NCBI GenBank assembly: GCA_020086605.1
Contig: JACBWW010000071.1
Coordinates: forward strand, 1,526,218 to 1,590,217
Reading direction: 5' to 3'
Length of the DNA: 64,000 nucleotides
From: Lanius collurio
Taxonomy: Eukaryota > Chordata > Aves > Passeriformes > Laniidae
Both the position numbers and the translations under genes were made by a program. The notes below the pieces were generated by a model. The model was given only the letters and a program-made list of their open reading frames with translations. It had not been told where the DNA came from and ran no database searches. This document shows positions 48,301 through 54,861 of the stretch, piece by piece (position 1 is the stretch's first letter; the number at the start of each line of letters is the position of its first letter).

Positions 48301-48596
48301 AAAGTGCTCAGCCTCCCGCAGAAGGGATGGGGGTTTTTATCCAGCTCCTGCAGTGTCGTGTTTTTCAGTTCAGATGATTTTTATAGTGATTTCTACCTCT
48401 GTGTGCTTTCCTGCTGAGGTGACACGGTGTGTGCTGTTTTTTTCCATGCAGGTACCGAGGGACCATTTATTCCTACGAGTTCTCTGTGGACCAGCTGGCT
48501 GTGGAGAGCGTCCTCCCCATCTGCCGCTCCTCCTACGACGAGCTGACAGGTTACAACTACAACATCGGCCTGGCAGTGCCCTACGACAGCATCTAG
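1..48596 (+). CDS. FBXW8: F-box/WD repeat-containing protein 8 (whole gene, 5' partial, 11 coding exons)
   Basis: FBXW8 is the F-box receptor that, with SKP1 and RBX1, joins the CUL7 scaffold to form a ubiquitin ligase; reported substrates in mammals include IRS1 and cyclin D1 (established knowledge). Coding exons are 1-198, 3016-3120, 9257-9421, 9664-9752, 22067-22224, 29771-29967, 31397-31606, 40928-41055, 45496-45669, 47663-47779 and 48452-48596. All have AG/GT borders and compatible phases, and together give 1,686 nt (561 residues plus stop). In visible numbering, the F-box spans about residues 77-120 (LPYEL... to ...VLWYRLC), and WD-type blades fill about 180-510, with WD at 195-196 and 461-462. 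The window begins inside exon 1, so roughly 40 N-terminal residues, the start codon and the promoter lie outside. Human FBXW8 has 598 residues and, as I recall it, the same exon junctions. The reading frame shows no damage. Confidence 0.96.
437..541 (+). mobile_element. CR1 retrotransposon 3' end
   Basis: The sequence matches the 3' terminal region of avian CR1 LINEs: GGGTTGGGCTCGATGATCC, then a diverged 'cactTCCAACTC' block ending CATGGCTCTATGA. It is severely 5'-truncated and moderately diverged. Confidence 0.75.
1142..1336 (+). repeat. Inverted repeat, left arm
   Basis: This 195-bp segment reappears as its reverse complement at 2074-2266, with roughly 80-85% identity by eye. Shared blocks include TTCAGAACCTCAGGCAGATC, CCTTTGTTTCTTTGT and GGTCTCTTCTAC. 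The arms are separated by about 740 bp. I could not assign it to a repeat family. Confidence 0.8.
2074..2266 (-). repeat. Inverted repeat, right arm
   Basis: Reverse-complement partner of 1142-1336. Both arms lie in the same intron, so the pre-mRNA could fold into a long imperfect hairpin. It may be two opposite insertions of an old interspersed element or a local inverted duplication. Confidence 0.8.
3016..3120 (+). CDS. FBXW8: FBXW8 exon 2, first half of F-box
   Basis: Thirty-five codons between a TTTCCAG acceptor and a GTAAGT donor, phase 0 at both ends. The peptide runs [12 protein letters not shown] then [14 protein letters not shown], the N-terminal helices of an F-box that contact SKP1. 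It ends GRCAQ, continuing directly into exon 3. Confidence 0.97.
3121..9256 (+). other. FBXW8: FBXW8 intron 2
   Basis: 6.1 kb, mostly AT-rich unique-looking sequence. It carries one CR1 copy at 6045-6597. Apart from short homopolymers I see nothing else recognisable. Confidence 0.8.
6045..6597 (+). mobile_element. CR1 retrotransposon, 5'-truncated 3' portion
   Basis: The segment follows the CR1 ORF2 C-terminal/3' UTR layout in sense orientation: GTGAGACCCCACCTGCAGAG, CTGGAGCTGCTGGAGTGAGA, GAGAAGGCTCCAGGGAGAGC, then CCCTGCCATGGCAGGGGTGG and a terminal CCCTTCCAGCCCAAAC. Coding capacity is lost. It is very similar to the reversed copies at 29341-29564, 34408-34574 and 44217-44705, so the subfamily is fairly young. 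Confidence 0.88.
9257..9421 (+). CDS. FBXW8: FBXW8 exon 3, second half of F-box
   Basis: Fifty-five codons from [19 protein letters not shown] to MLKTNWK, phase 0 at both ends, with a TTCTAG acceptor and an AAG|GTAGGA donor. It completes the F-box (the VSKTWK...LW signature) and the helical linker toward the beta-propeller. Only 242 bp of intron separates it from exon 4. Confidence 0.97.
9664..9752 (+). CDS. FBXW8: FBXW8 exon 4, start of WD propeller
   Basis: 89 nt, phase 0 in and phase 2 out. It encodes NRVGAVSQL... through [15 protein letters not shown], the first beta-strand region of the WD domain. The donor GG|GTGAGC is followed within about 20 bp by a 30-bp minisatellite. The split glycine codon is completed by exon 5. 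Confidence 0.95.
9773..9984 (+). repeat. 30-bp minisatellite, 7 copies
   Basis: Seven consecutive units begin at 9773, 9803, 9831, 9861, 9891, 9921 and 9951. All are 30 bp except the second, which is 28 bp. The core is TGCCCACTGTGCCTTT followed by AACAGAGTGTGTAA. The array starts about 20 bp inside FBXW8 intron 4 and stops in the middle of an eighth unit at a single N (9985), so its true length is probably unresolved. Confidence 0.95.
9985..9985. other. Assembly ambiguity (single N)
   Basis: One N terminates the 30-bp minisatellite abruptly. The sequence after it is unrelated AT-rich intron. This looks like a collapsed or joined gap rather than a base-call error. Confidence 0.8.
10830..11670 (-). 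mobile_element. Old degenerate CR1 ORF2 fragment
   Basis: Read on the minus strand, short frames match CR1 reverse transcriptase in order. A linker region near 11500-11660 comes first, then an RT N-terminal block beginning MGPDGI (about 11431 downward), then a KVLGPT-like block (about 11170), and a [13 protein letters not shown] block (about 10950). Frameshifts, an internal deletion and heavy divergence show that it is ancient and non-functional. Confidence 0.82.
14217..14871 (-). mobile_element. Probable solo LTR of an endogenous retrovirus
   Basis: About 650 bp with a composition unlike its surroundings. On the minus strand there is a promoter-like AT-rich stretch, GC-rich sequence and then AATAAA (plus 14336-14341), followed by about 120 bp to the end. 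This is the U3-R-U5 order of an LTR. ACCAG occurs on both sides (14212-14216 and 14872-14876) and may be a 5-bp target duplication, but the right terminus is not a clean TG/CA end. No gag, pol or env sequence was seen. Boundaries are uncertain. Confidence 0.5.
19115..19510. other. Assembly gap (396 N)
   Basis: A run of 396 Ns in FBXW8 intron 4. The right flank is a pure CT-rich heptamer repeat, so the missing sequence is probably an extended pyrimidine/purine tract. Confidence 0.99.
19511..19556 (+). repeat. (CTCTCCT)n microsatellite
   Basis: Six and a half perfect copies of the 7-bp unit CTCTCCT directly abut the assembly gap. The strand is all pyrimidine and could form a triplex. The array probably continues into the gap. 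Confidence 0.95.
21278..21852 (-). mobile_element. CR1 retrotransposon, 3' 575 bp with partly open ORF2
   Basis: On the plus strand it begins CACAGAATCACAGAATGAAC, the reverse complement of the CR1 3' end with its ATTCTGTG repeats. On the minus strand a 150-codon open frame (21845-21396) matches the C-terminus of CR1 ORF2: an [13 protein letters not shown] block, [17 protein letters not shown], and GHWNCLPR. A stop codon interrupts the last part of the frame. It is truncated upstream of the catalytic motif, so it cannot be autonomous. Confidence 0.93.
22067..22224 (+). CDS. FBXW8: FBXW8 exon 5, WD blade
   Basis: 158 nt, acceptor TTTGCAG, donor G|GTGAGC, ending in phase 1. It encodes [16 protein letters not shown], a clear WD-repeat ending (GxVRxWD), then an Ala/Gly/Pro-rich loop where mammals have an acidic loop, then [15 protein letters not shown]. 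The loop composition is the main divergence seen in this exon. Confidence 0.95.
25517..25575 (-). mobile_element. CR1 3'-end relic
   Basis: AGCCATAGAATCACTGAGTA, then GAAGGGACCCACATGGATCATCAAGTCCAA, is the reverse complement of a CR1 3' terminus. Only the last 60 bp remain. Confidence 0.7.
27127..27170 (+). mobile_element. CR1 3'-end relic
   Basis: GTGGATCCCTTCCAGCTCAG followed by GATCTTCTCTGA resembles the final 40 bp of the CR1 type found at 28850-29122. The match is short and could be coincidental. Confidence 0.45.
27446..27507 (+). repeat. Imperfect (TAA/TAC)n trinucleotide repeat
   Basis: About 60 bp made of TAATAATGATAAT, TACTACTACTAC and a final run of six AAT units. It is probably variable in length between individuals. 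Confidence 0.9.
28020..28440. promoter_or_regulatory. Candidate conserved non-coding element (TAAT-rich)
   Basis: About 420 bp with many TAAT/ATTA cores (for example AATTAACATAATTACCATTA, GGCTAATTG, AGATTAATTTAAATATTC). It has no repeat signature and is interleaved with GC-containing words. The look resembles vertebrate developmental enhancers, but this is composition only; conservation cannot be tested here. Confidence 0.3.
28850..29122 (+). mobile_element. CR1 retrotransposon 3' end (second subfamily)
   Basis: It corresponds to the CR1 ORF2 tail and 3' UTR: CTGGAGCTGGGCCAGGGCAG, CAGGAAAGGTCCTTCCCCCA, then TGGGTCCCTTCCAGCTCAGG and ATTCTGTGAATCAC. It is almost identical, over more than 200 bp, to 47017-47262 in the same orientation. 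Confidence 0.88.
29341..29564 (-). mobile_element. CR1 retrotransposon, 3' 220 bp
   Basis: Reverse-complement CR1 3' end, starting TCACAGAATCAGATGAGTTT and running through GCAGGGACACCTCCCACTGT to AATATCCCATC. It is the same subfamily as 6045-6597 in the opposite orientation. Confidence 0.88.
29771..29967 (+). CDS. FBXW8: FBXW8 exon 6, WD blade
   Basis: 197 nt, acceptor TTTTCCAG, donor TTG|GTGAGT, ending in phase 0. It encodes [14 protein letters not shown]... through GTFEIQKL. The usual WD dipeptide is WS here (residues 244-245), where human FBXW8 reads WD. A truncated CR1 copy ends about 200 bp upstream. Confidence 0.95.
29968..31396 (+). other. FBXW8: FBXW8 intron 6
   Basis: 1.4 kb of AT-rich sequence. 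I see no repeat, RNA gene or coding region in it. Confidence 0.8.
31397..31606 (+). CDS. FBXW8: FBXW8 exon 7, WD region
   Basis: Exactly 70 codons, phase 0 at both ends, acceptor TTTTTAG, donor CAG|GTATTG. It contains [19 protein letters not shown] and [16 protein letters not shown], both closely matching the family. The last residues (LLNEPNQ) are poorly conserved. Confidence 0.95.
34408..34574 (-). mobile_element. CR1 retrotransposon, 3' 165 bp
   Basis: AATCATGGAATAGTTGGGGT, then AAGCCCATCCAGTCCCACCC and CATGGGCAGGGACACCTCCC, is a reverse-complement CR1 3' end of the same subfamily as 6045-6597. It stops inside the 3' UTR/ORF2 tail. Confidence 0.87.
37761..37778 (+). repeat. (GA)9 microsatellite
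   Basis: Nine perfect dinucleotide units, followed by GG and a GA-rich tail, in FBXW8 intron 7. Confidence 0.9.
38184..38249. promoter_or_regulatory. Cluster of TAATCC-type homeodomain motifs
   Basis: A 17-bp direct repeat, CATTATAGGATTATAAA, occurs at 38184-38200 and 38233-38249, 49 bp apart. Each copy holds GGATTA (38191-38196, 38240-38245). Between them is TAATCC (38215-38220) inside a perfect AAAGGG-TAAT-CCCTTT inverted repeat (38209-38224). TAATCC is the binding word of OTX/PITX/CRX-type homeodomains (established). A regulatory role here is inferred. Confidence 0.4.
40928..41055 (+). CDS. FBXW8: FBXW8 exon 8, WD blade
   Basis: 128 nt, acceptor CTGCCAG, donor AG|GTAGGT, ending in phase 2. 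It encodes [16 protein letters not shown] then [20 protein letters not shown], a WD strand set. It follows a 9.3-kb intron. Confidence 0.95.
41056..45495 (+). other. FBXW8: FBXW8 intron 8
   Basis: 4.4 kb with a long CR1 copy at 44217-44705 and an unassigned AT-rich segment at 44990-45430 that may be an old insertion. No gene is seen in the rest. Confidence 0.8.
44217..44705 (-). mobile_element. CR1 retrotransposon, 3' 490 bp
   Basis: Reverse-complement CR1: the 3' end is at ATAGACTGATAGAATCATGG, then CCATGGGCAGGGACACCTCC, and it extends into ORF2 tail sequence such as CTTCTCCTCTCCAGGTGAGC and AGCTCCAGATCCTTCCTGTG. It is highly similar to 6045-6597, opposite in orientation. The ORF is broken. 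Confidence 0.9.
45496..45669 (+). CDS. FBXW8: FBXW8 exon 9, two WD blades
   Basis: 174 nt, acceptor CCCGCAG, donor AG|GTAACT, phase 2 at both ends. It encodes [12 protein letters not shown], the near-invariant [20 protein letters not shown] segment, then [10 protein letters not shown]. This is the best-conserved part of the propeller. The exon is GC-rich relative to its introns. Confidence 0.96.
45670..47662 (+). other. FBXW8: FBXW8 intron 9
   Basis: 2.0 kb, with a CR1 fragment at 46850-47268. Otherwise nothing recognisable. Confidence 0.8.
46850..47268 (+). mobile_element. CR1 retrotransposon, 3' 420 bp (second subfamily)
   Basis: Sense-orientation CR1 ORF2 tail (GGACATGAGGATGGAGAAGG, CAGCTGAGGGCTCTTGTTCA) continuing into the same 3' block as 28850-29122. 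The 47017-47262 part differs from that copy at only a handful of positions by eye. Confidence 0.88.
47663..47779 (+). CDS. FBXW8: FBXW8 exon 10
   Basis: 117 nt, acceptor GTTTTCCAG, donor AA|GTGAGG, phase 2 at both ends. It encodes [19 protein letters not shown], which fits the family, followed by a hydrophilic loop ([19 protein letters not shown]) that differs strongly from the human loop. Confidence 0.93.
47780..48451 (+). other. FBXW8: FBXW8 intron 10
   Basis: 672 bp of unique-looking sequence with a short A-rich run (47875-47898). Nothing else is seen. Confidence 0.8.
48452..48596 (+). CDS. FBXW8: FBXW8 exon 11 (terminal coding exon)
   Basis: 145 nt from acceptor TCCATGCAG to a TAG stop at 48594-48596. 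It encodes [28 protein letters not shown] and the C-terminus GLAVPYDSI. The last strand ([12 protein letters not shown]) probably closes the propeller. The tail aligns in position with the human C-terminus. Confidence 0.95.
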
Positions 48597-50030
48597 GGCA
48601 CCCCTCGGCTTCTGGGGCCAGCCAGGGCCACGGGGGAAGGAAAAGCCATGTGGGACAAGCACCCAAAAGCTGGTGTTGGCTGCACCAGTGGGCTGGGATT
48701 GGCAGAGCCCTGGGGATGTGAGCCCAGAGCGTGGCTGCCCTGGAGCATCCTGCTGGAATGTGGTGTTCTCTGGACATGTCCAGAGGTCCAGCCTGGTGGA
48801 GTGCAGAGGCTGAGGAGGGAAAGGGAGCACTGCAGGGTAAACAGAAATATTCCTGCTGCAGGTTGTGTCTTGGTCGGGAAGCCAGAGTGGATCACTGGAG
48901 GGGTGGGAGGCTGGGAGCTCTCTGAGGAGTTCTTGCCTACCCCCAGAGGGAAAAAAATCACCAAGGACTTGGAAAAGGCATGTGCTGAGCCACATGTTTG
49001 AAATGTCTTTCCTGGTAATGAGCTGCTCGTTCTTGTTTTCCTTGGAGTGCATTGGAATGTGCCTGGGAACAGGACAGGACTGTGCACAAAAGGTTACAGT
49101 GGCTGAGAGGGGGATTGGGATGGAGAGAGGGAGGGGAAGGTTCCCTAGGCCAGGCTGGGTGCTTGGGAACTCAGCAGGCCCCACACATGCATCAAAATTA
49201 TTTTAGAATGAATTATTTTTTTAATTCTTTAAAATCCTGGATTAGATGTTTTCTAATTGTATTTGTACCTCTGTCTGTGGGATTTTGTTCCTGAGCCTTT
49301 TCAGGTGGTCTGCCCCCTGTTCACTGGGACAAAGGGCTGGCTCAGGTTGTCAGGTGTGTTCTTTGCTGGATCATGTCCTTCCACAGCACCTGGAGCGTTT
49401 CCAGTGCTGTCCTTGCTTCCAGGCTGGGAATTGATCATGGAACAGAAGGGATGAAGTGGCTGCAGTGCCCTGCCCGGGCACTGAGCCCCAAATCTGTGGG
49501 GAAGCAGCAGGTGAAGGGCAGGAGGTGCTGTTCAGGTGGAAGTGAAGAGTGAGGCTTTACCTTAAGCCCAGGTAGCACTGACAGGTAAAACCAGTTTGGG
49601 GAACAAGAGCTCCAGTCCTGCATGGATCTTTTTACTGATTTAAAATGATTTTATTGTGATTTGCCCTTGTAAAACTCACTGGTGCAAACCAAAGCTGTGT
49701 CAGTTCTGTTTAAGTTGAGGTTAAGTTTTAACTCAGCACCTTTTCCTGGGTTAGGAACCAGTGCAGAGTGCTGGGGAGAGGTGCAGGAATGTGCCCAAAC
49801 CTGCGGGAGAGGGGCTGGGCTGGCACTGCAGCCCTGTCCAGTCACTGAGGCAGCCCTGCAGAGAGCTGGATTTCACAGCTCTTCCTTCTTTGGCTTGGGG
49901 TGGTTTCCCATGACCCAAAATTTCACATTTTAGGTATTTAAGTTATCTTTTCCCATGTGATGGATACACAAAAGTGCAAGGGGCAAAGCCGTTCTGTCTG
50001 ACCAATAAATTTGATCTCTCATAAAGCTTT
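48597..50030 (+). other. FBXW8: FBXW8 3' UTR
   Basis: About 1.4 kb of non-coding sequence follows the stop codon. No repeat family was recognised. Several short open frames occur but none resembles a protein. The end is placed about 20 nt after the AATAAA at 50004, ahead of a T-rich tract. Confidence 0.7.
50004..50009 (+). terminator. FBXW8: FBXW8 polyadenylation signal
   Basis: AATAAA followed within 30 nt by a T-rich tract (50034-50043), the usual cleavage layout. A second AATAAA at 50147-50152 could serve as an alternative. Confidence 0.65.
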
Positions 50031-53000
50031 GTCCTTTTTTTTATTCCCCTGCCCTTCTGGGAAGCCAGCTCCCTCCCTCCATTCCTGGAAGAGCAGCAAG
50101 TGTCATGGATACACAGTTTGGACGAGAGTTCAGCCGAAACCTGACAAATAAATAATGGTTTCTGTAGCATAAATGACTTTGGAGGTTGCTCCAACCCTGT
50201 GACTTCTGCCATGTGCTGAGCAGGGAGAGCTCTCATGTCATTGTTCTCCCTTCTCCTTATCTCACCTCATTATCTGGGAACAGCTTTGTTCCTCCTTCAT
50301 CTCCCTGCTGCAAGGAGCAGATAAGTTCGGTGGTGCCCACGTGAGCCCCTTTTCCCAGAGTCCACCTCCACATTCCTCCTTCTCCCTCTCCTCCTGCTCC
50401 TATCCAGGTCCTGGAGCTGCTGGGAAGGGGATTTGCAGCACCTGCAGGAGCAGGTGTTTGCTCTCTGAGTACAAGTTCACCTCCAGCAGAGGTGGGACTC
50501 TGTCCCCCAGCCTCATCCTGCTGGCTCAGCCTGGATGAGCTGTGCCAGGGCTGTGGTCCCTTGGGCCTTTTCCCCAGGTATGGAGTTAATTTTCATTTAA
50601 GGCTGCACCCCAGCAGAGGGTTGTGTGCACATTTAACTCGCACTCCTCGTGCAGATGAGGGCACTCAGGCTGCTGGAGAGTATCCATGTGGGGAGTTTGT
50701 GGGAAGGGGTGTTGTCCCAGTTCCCTGGCTGCTCAGGAGTGTTGTGCTGGAGTGGAGCAACCACCAGCGAGGCTGCTGAGATTTGGGGTTAGGGGGTGCT
50801 GAAGTGGAGCCTCTTCCTTCCTTTCAAGAGCAGAAGTGGGGTCACCATCCAACCTTTACTGGGGATAGAAGCCAGTTGGAGCTTCCCAGCCCACTGGTAC
50901 TGGTCAGTGGCCGGGAGGGGCCCAGCGTTGTCCCACAGGTCAGAGGTGGGCACTGGGAAGGGGCAAATTTGCTTTGGGTGGGCTCAGGGGCTGGAGTGGA
51001 GGAGCTGCAGTCAGGACATGTTGGACCAGTGTGGGCTGTGCTGGCAGAGGTCAGGCTGAAGGTCAGGCCCACCCTGGTGCCACCTGCCAGGCTGGTGGCC
51101 CTCAGGCCGGGTGCTCGGGGACAGATGAAGAATCCAAAGGTGCCAGAGCTCGGCATGAAAAGCCTCGAGACTTCTGGTGCCTGTTGGTGGCAGCAATCCT
51201 CAGCTACAAAGAGGTGTCTGTGTCCTCCAGAGAAGGATCCCTGCTCCAAAGAGAATGTGGGATCAAAGGGGAGCTCTGTGTGTGCCACACCCCAGCTGTG
51301 CCCGGAGCAGCTCCAGGGGCGTCCGGCACCGCCATCCTGGGGGGAAGGACACGGCTGCTGGAAAATCCCCACTGCCCCTGCTCTGACCCTGGGTCAGACC
51401 ACCAGCACAGGCCCCACAAAGTGCTTTTTGCCTCTATTTTGTGTCCTCAATCACCTTGGCAGCGAGGGAAGAGCAATTCTGGGGTTTTGGGGGCTGCCAT
51501 CCCTCTCCTGATCTGGGGAGTGGTGGGAGGAGGAGCAGGGGGTGCTCTTTGTACAGAGGGGGACTCTGAACTCCCATTCTCTCCCACCCTGTGGCCTTTC
51601 CCACCCAGCCTCTGCTTTCCTGCCCACCTCTGTCACCCCTGTCCCAGCTGCTGTCACAGAGGGGTGAATGCAGGGGCACTGAAGTGGTGCAAGGACTTGT
51701 TCATGTTGTCTCTGTCCCCTCTTTTCCTCCAGGGCATTTGCCTGCTCGTTTCCAGCTTCTGTGGATGGTCCTAAAACCTCCAGGTACATGGAGCTGGTGT
51801 CTTCCCAGCCCCTCCCTGTCCCCTCAGGTACCTCTGGGACCAGTCCCTGCTGCCAGAGGGAAGGTGGGGCAGCAGTGACTGGAAACCCCACAAGCAGATG
51901 AAGTACTGGTGGGTTATGCAAGAGAAACCAGGGGGGAAAGGGCTTCTTCCAGGTCAGGATTTTTGCCACTGGCAGAGTTTTATCCAGAAATGTGGGCCTC
52001 GAGCCTCAGGGCCAAATTCCTCTTCATGGAAGAGCTGCAGGTGGGGGGTTCCTCTGTCACCCCTGCCTCAGACAGTGCCCCTCAAAGGAACGAGGAGCTC
52101 CCCAAAATTCAGCTTAGAAATACCAGCTGCAAGTGGCTGCCCCAGCCTGTGGGGTCTGTGCTGCCTCCTGCTCTCCTGCCCTTCCCTCCCTCCCCTTGTT
52201 TGGTCTTTCCTGCCATTCCCAAGCTCCAGGGTGGCTGATGGATGAGGGGGAACAGTGGGAAGATGGGTCAAGCTCAGTCCCCCTCTCCAATCCCACGAGC
52301 TGCTCTCTGATGCTGCTCAGCCTTGATCTGCCTCCCTGGAGTTTTCCAATAAAGCAGCTTCAATTTTCCAATTACCCTCTGCTGACCACTGCTGGGATCT
52401 GCCACGGAGCTTTGTGCCTCATCCCAGGCTCGGCAGCTTGGCCCCACAACAGAATGGTTATCCTTGATGGAACACTTTGCAGGATTTTGCTGCAGCAGAA
52501 GCGTCGCCCTTGCCAGGTTTCCCGGGGCTCCAACAGATTTTCCTGTGATTTCCAGGATTATTCTCCTCCTCTCGCCGGGGTTTGCTGTGTGCAGCATCAA
52601 CACCATGTTGGTGCTGGCTGTGCTCCTGGCCAGCCTTGGGGCTCCTCACCTCCATCCCTTTGAGGATCAGCCTTAACTTCCCTCTCCCTCCTCTCTCTGC
52701 TCATCCCATTTCCCACAGAGAATTCCCAACACAAGCAAAGGGAGAAGGCTGCAGCCAGTTTGGGTTGGGCCCTTCCTCTGCTTCCCAAACTCCCACACTT
52801 CCCTTGCCACTTAACGGAACAACCAGGGAACAGCTAATTAGCTCAAGGGATAATAATTATCCTCTCATCCACCCTCTTGACTCCTCCTGCCCTCTCCTTC
52901 CCTGCATTGCAGGGCACACCCAGCCCTTGCTGGTGTGGATCCCCTTGGATGATTCCTCCAAGGAAATTGGGGTGGGGAGGGGGAGTGGGACCCTGATCTT

Positions 53001-53279
53001 GTGTCAACCCGTGCAGCCCCAGCTGGGAGATCGAGGGGCAGAAAAGGACCTTTCAGGCCCCCAGCACTGACTGGGAGCACGGAGCTTGCAGCTGGGTTAG
53101 GGAGTGGGATGGTCCCTCAGTGTCTGTGTGGAAATTTCAGTGGGAAAACAGGGAAAGGAGCCTGGGTTGGCTGCGGAAACCTGAGGATTTGGGGGGGAGC
53201 TGGATGTTGTGCCCTCGTGTGCATGGGGTGGGCACGGAGCACGGAGGGTCTGGCACACAGGAGAGGAGGGGGAGGATGA

Positions 53280-53780
53280 GAGATTCAGGAGGAGGAGGAG
53301 GTTCCCCTGCCCGGGCGGTGCCCATGTGGCGCCCGGGAGCTGGGGATGCCCGAGGGTGCCCAGAGGAGCCCGAGGAGAGCGGGAGGGGATCCCAGAGCCC
53401 TGCAAACGCAGACGGGGCCGTGGGGCAGCACCAGGAGCCCTGCAGGGCCCGAACGGCTCCTCTGGGAGAGCCGGGAGCTCCATCCCCTCCCAAACCCCGG
53501 CTCTCCCACCCAGCTCCAGCTCCCCTTGCCAGCCCCTGAACCAACACCACGGCTCTGTGGGACATTCCCAGCGTGGAGCCCGGGTCAGCTCCGTCCCCGC
53601 GGCCCCGGGTCAGCCCCGGGCCGGCCGCGGTGCAGCCGAGCCGGGCGGGTCCCTCCGGGCCGGGGCCGCGCTGTCCTTCCCCGGCTCTGCGGCTCCGGGA
53701 GCTCCGCACCGAGCTCCGCACCGAGCTCCAGCGGCTCCGAACCGACACCGGCGTCTTCGGAGGGGACACAGCCGGGCAGG
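53280..53780. promoter_or_regulatory. Orphan CpG island
   Basis: About 500 bp dense in CpG (for example CGGGCCGGCCGCGG) in the 3'-3' intergenic space, about 3.2 kb past FBXW8 and 1.1 kb past the TESC 3' end. It is not attached to either gene's promoter. It could be an alternative or antisense promoter, a lost gene's first exon, or a methylated GC-rich patch. Confidence 0.55.
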
Positions 53781-54010
53781 GGAGCCCTCACTGCGCCCTC
53801 GGTGTGGGGGTGCCTGAGCAGAGACCCCCAATAACGTGGAAAAGAGGGGAAAGTGCTGTTGCCCTGAGCCAGGGATGCGCTGAGTGCCACCAGGATGGAG
53901 GGGGTGACAGCAGGGCCGGGTGGCCCCGCACCCATCGCTCCCTGCAGCCCCTCCCGCCGCGAGGCTGTTCCCATCCCGTGCTCGTGTCACCAGGGGAAGC
54001 TATTTTTTGA
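53573..54010 (+). other. Unassigned 145-codon open frame in the orphan CpG island
   Basis: It starts with an ATG and ends with a TGA at 54008-54010, only 7 nt before an AATAAA (54018-54023). Residues near 40-62 form an amphipathic, leucine-spaced stretch (LRELRTELRTELQRL) built on a 12-bp tandem duplication (GAGCTCCGCACC). No family is recognised, and high GC alone can keep frames open, so I do not call it a gene. Confidence 0.2.
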
Positions 54011-54628
54011 TAAAACAAATAAATCTTCCCTGCTTTTCTAAAAATAGCCATTGCCCTTTTTTATCCCCCTCCCTCCCTCCCCAGCTCAGGCTGCCTTAGA
54101 GACAGAAGCCCGCCTGGAGCCATCCAGTTATTAATACCAGTAAACAACCCCCTTCTCCGGTGCCTTGTTCTAGCGGGAACATGTGGGGGCAGGAGCCACC
54201 TGGTTGCCAGGAGCCCACGTCCCCGCGTCCCCGCGTCCCTGCTGCCTGCTCCGGGCTCCTCCTGCTTGCCTCCAGCCGGCAGGCACAGCCCGGGGTGCTG
54301 GTTTGGGATTAAACTGGAATATTCCTTGTGTCTCTGCCACCACCTTCACTGTAGGATGCAGAGTGGGATGTGGTTGTCCTTTTAGGGGCTGAGGGTTCTG
54401 CTTTTACCTCCTGCCCCTCAGCATCTCCATCCCTGCCTGTCCCCACAGCCTGGAATCAGCCCAAGCTGAGGCAGCTCCTTCCCCAGAGCAGCGTGTGGCA
54501 GAGGCTAAAAAATCCAGATTTACGAGGAAACCAGGATTTGTGGAGGCTTTCTGCTCAGGGAAACACTCCACCACGGAGTGATGGATGGACAGAGTATTTC
54601 TCAGCAAGGACTAAAAAGAGAAATATCT

Positions 54629-54634
54629 TTTATT
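54629..54634 (-). terminator. TESC: TESC polyadenylation signal
   Basis: AATAAA on the minus strand, 150 nt after the stop codon, followed by a T-rich tract (TTTCTCTTTTTAG). It gives a short 3' UTR of about 170 nt. Confidence 0.8.
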
Positions 54635-54783
54635 ACAGATAAAAGCCTCTGATGTTTCTAGAGAGCAGAGGGCAGCCCCAGCATGGGGCAGAGCCATGGA
54701 GCTGGGAGCTGAGTGCCAGGACATGGAGCTGCTGCTGGGTCCTCTTCCTCCTCCTCCTCGTCATCCTTGTCCTCCTGCCCTCC

Positions 54784-54861
54784 TCAGTAGCAGTGAGCGA
54801 TGGTGTCCACGTTGAGGAAGCGCACGTGCATCTTGGTCTCGATGTCGATGCCCTGCCACAT
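54784..54861 (-). CDS. TESC: TESC exon 8 (terminal)
   Basis: Twenty-five codons plus [23 protein letters not shown] then IAHCY. Acceptor CTGGCAG. The stop is at plus 54784-54786. The C-terminus is nearly identical to the family. Confidence 0.97.
   Translation of the reverse strand: MWQGIDIETKMHVRFLNVDTIAHCY

Larger units (their letters stand above)
50031..54610. other. Intergenic region between convergent FBXW8 and TESC
   Basis: About 4.6 kb between the two poly(A) sites. It becomes steadily more GC-rich. I recognise no repeat family. The only distinctive structure is the CpG island at 53280-53780. Several frames of 150-270 codons between 50.8 and 53 kb lack any protein-like motif. Confidence 0.7.

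Noticed and set aside
50783..51774. 242- and 266-codon plus-strand frames past the FBXW8 3' end
   Set aside because: They overlap each other in different frames, show no recognisable domain, and a similar minus-strand frame exists, all consistent with chance in GC-rich DNA.
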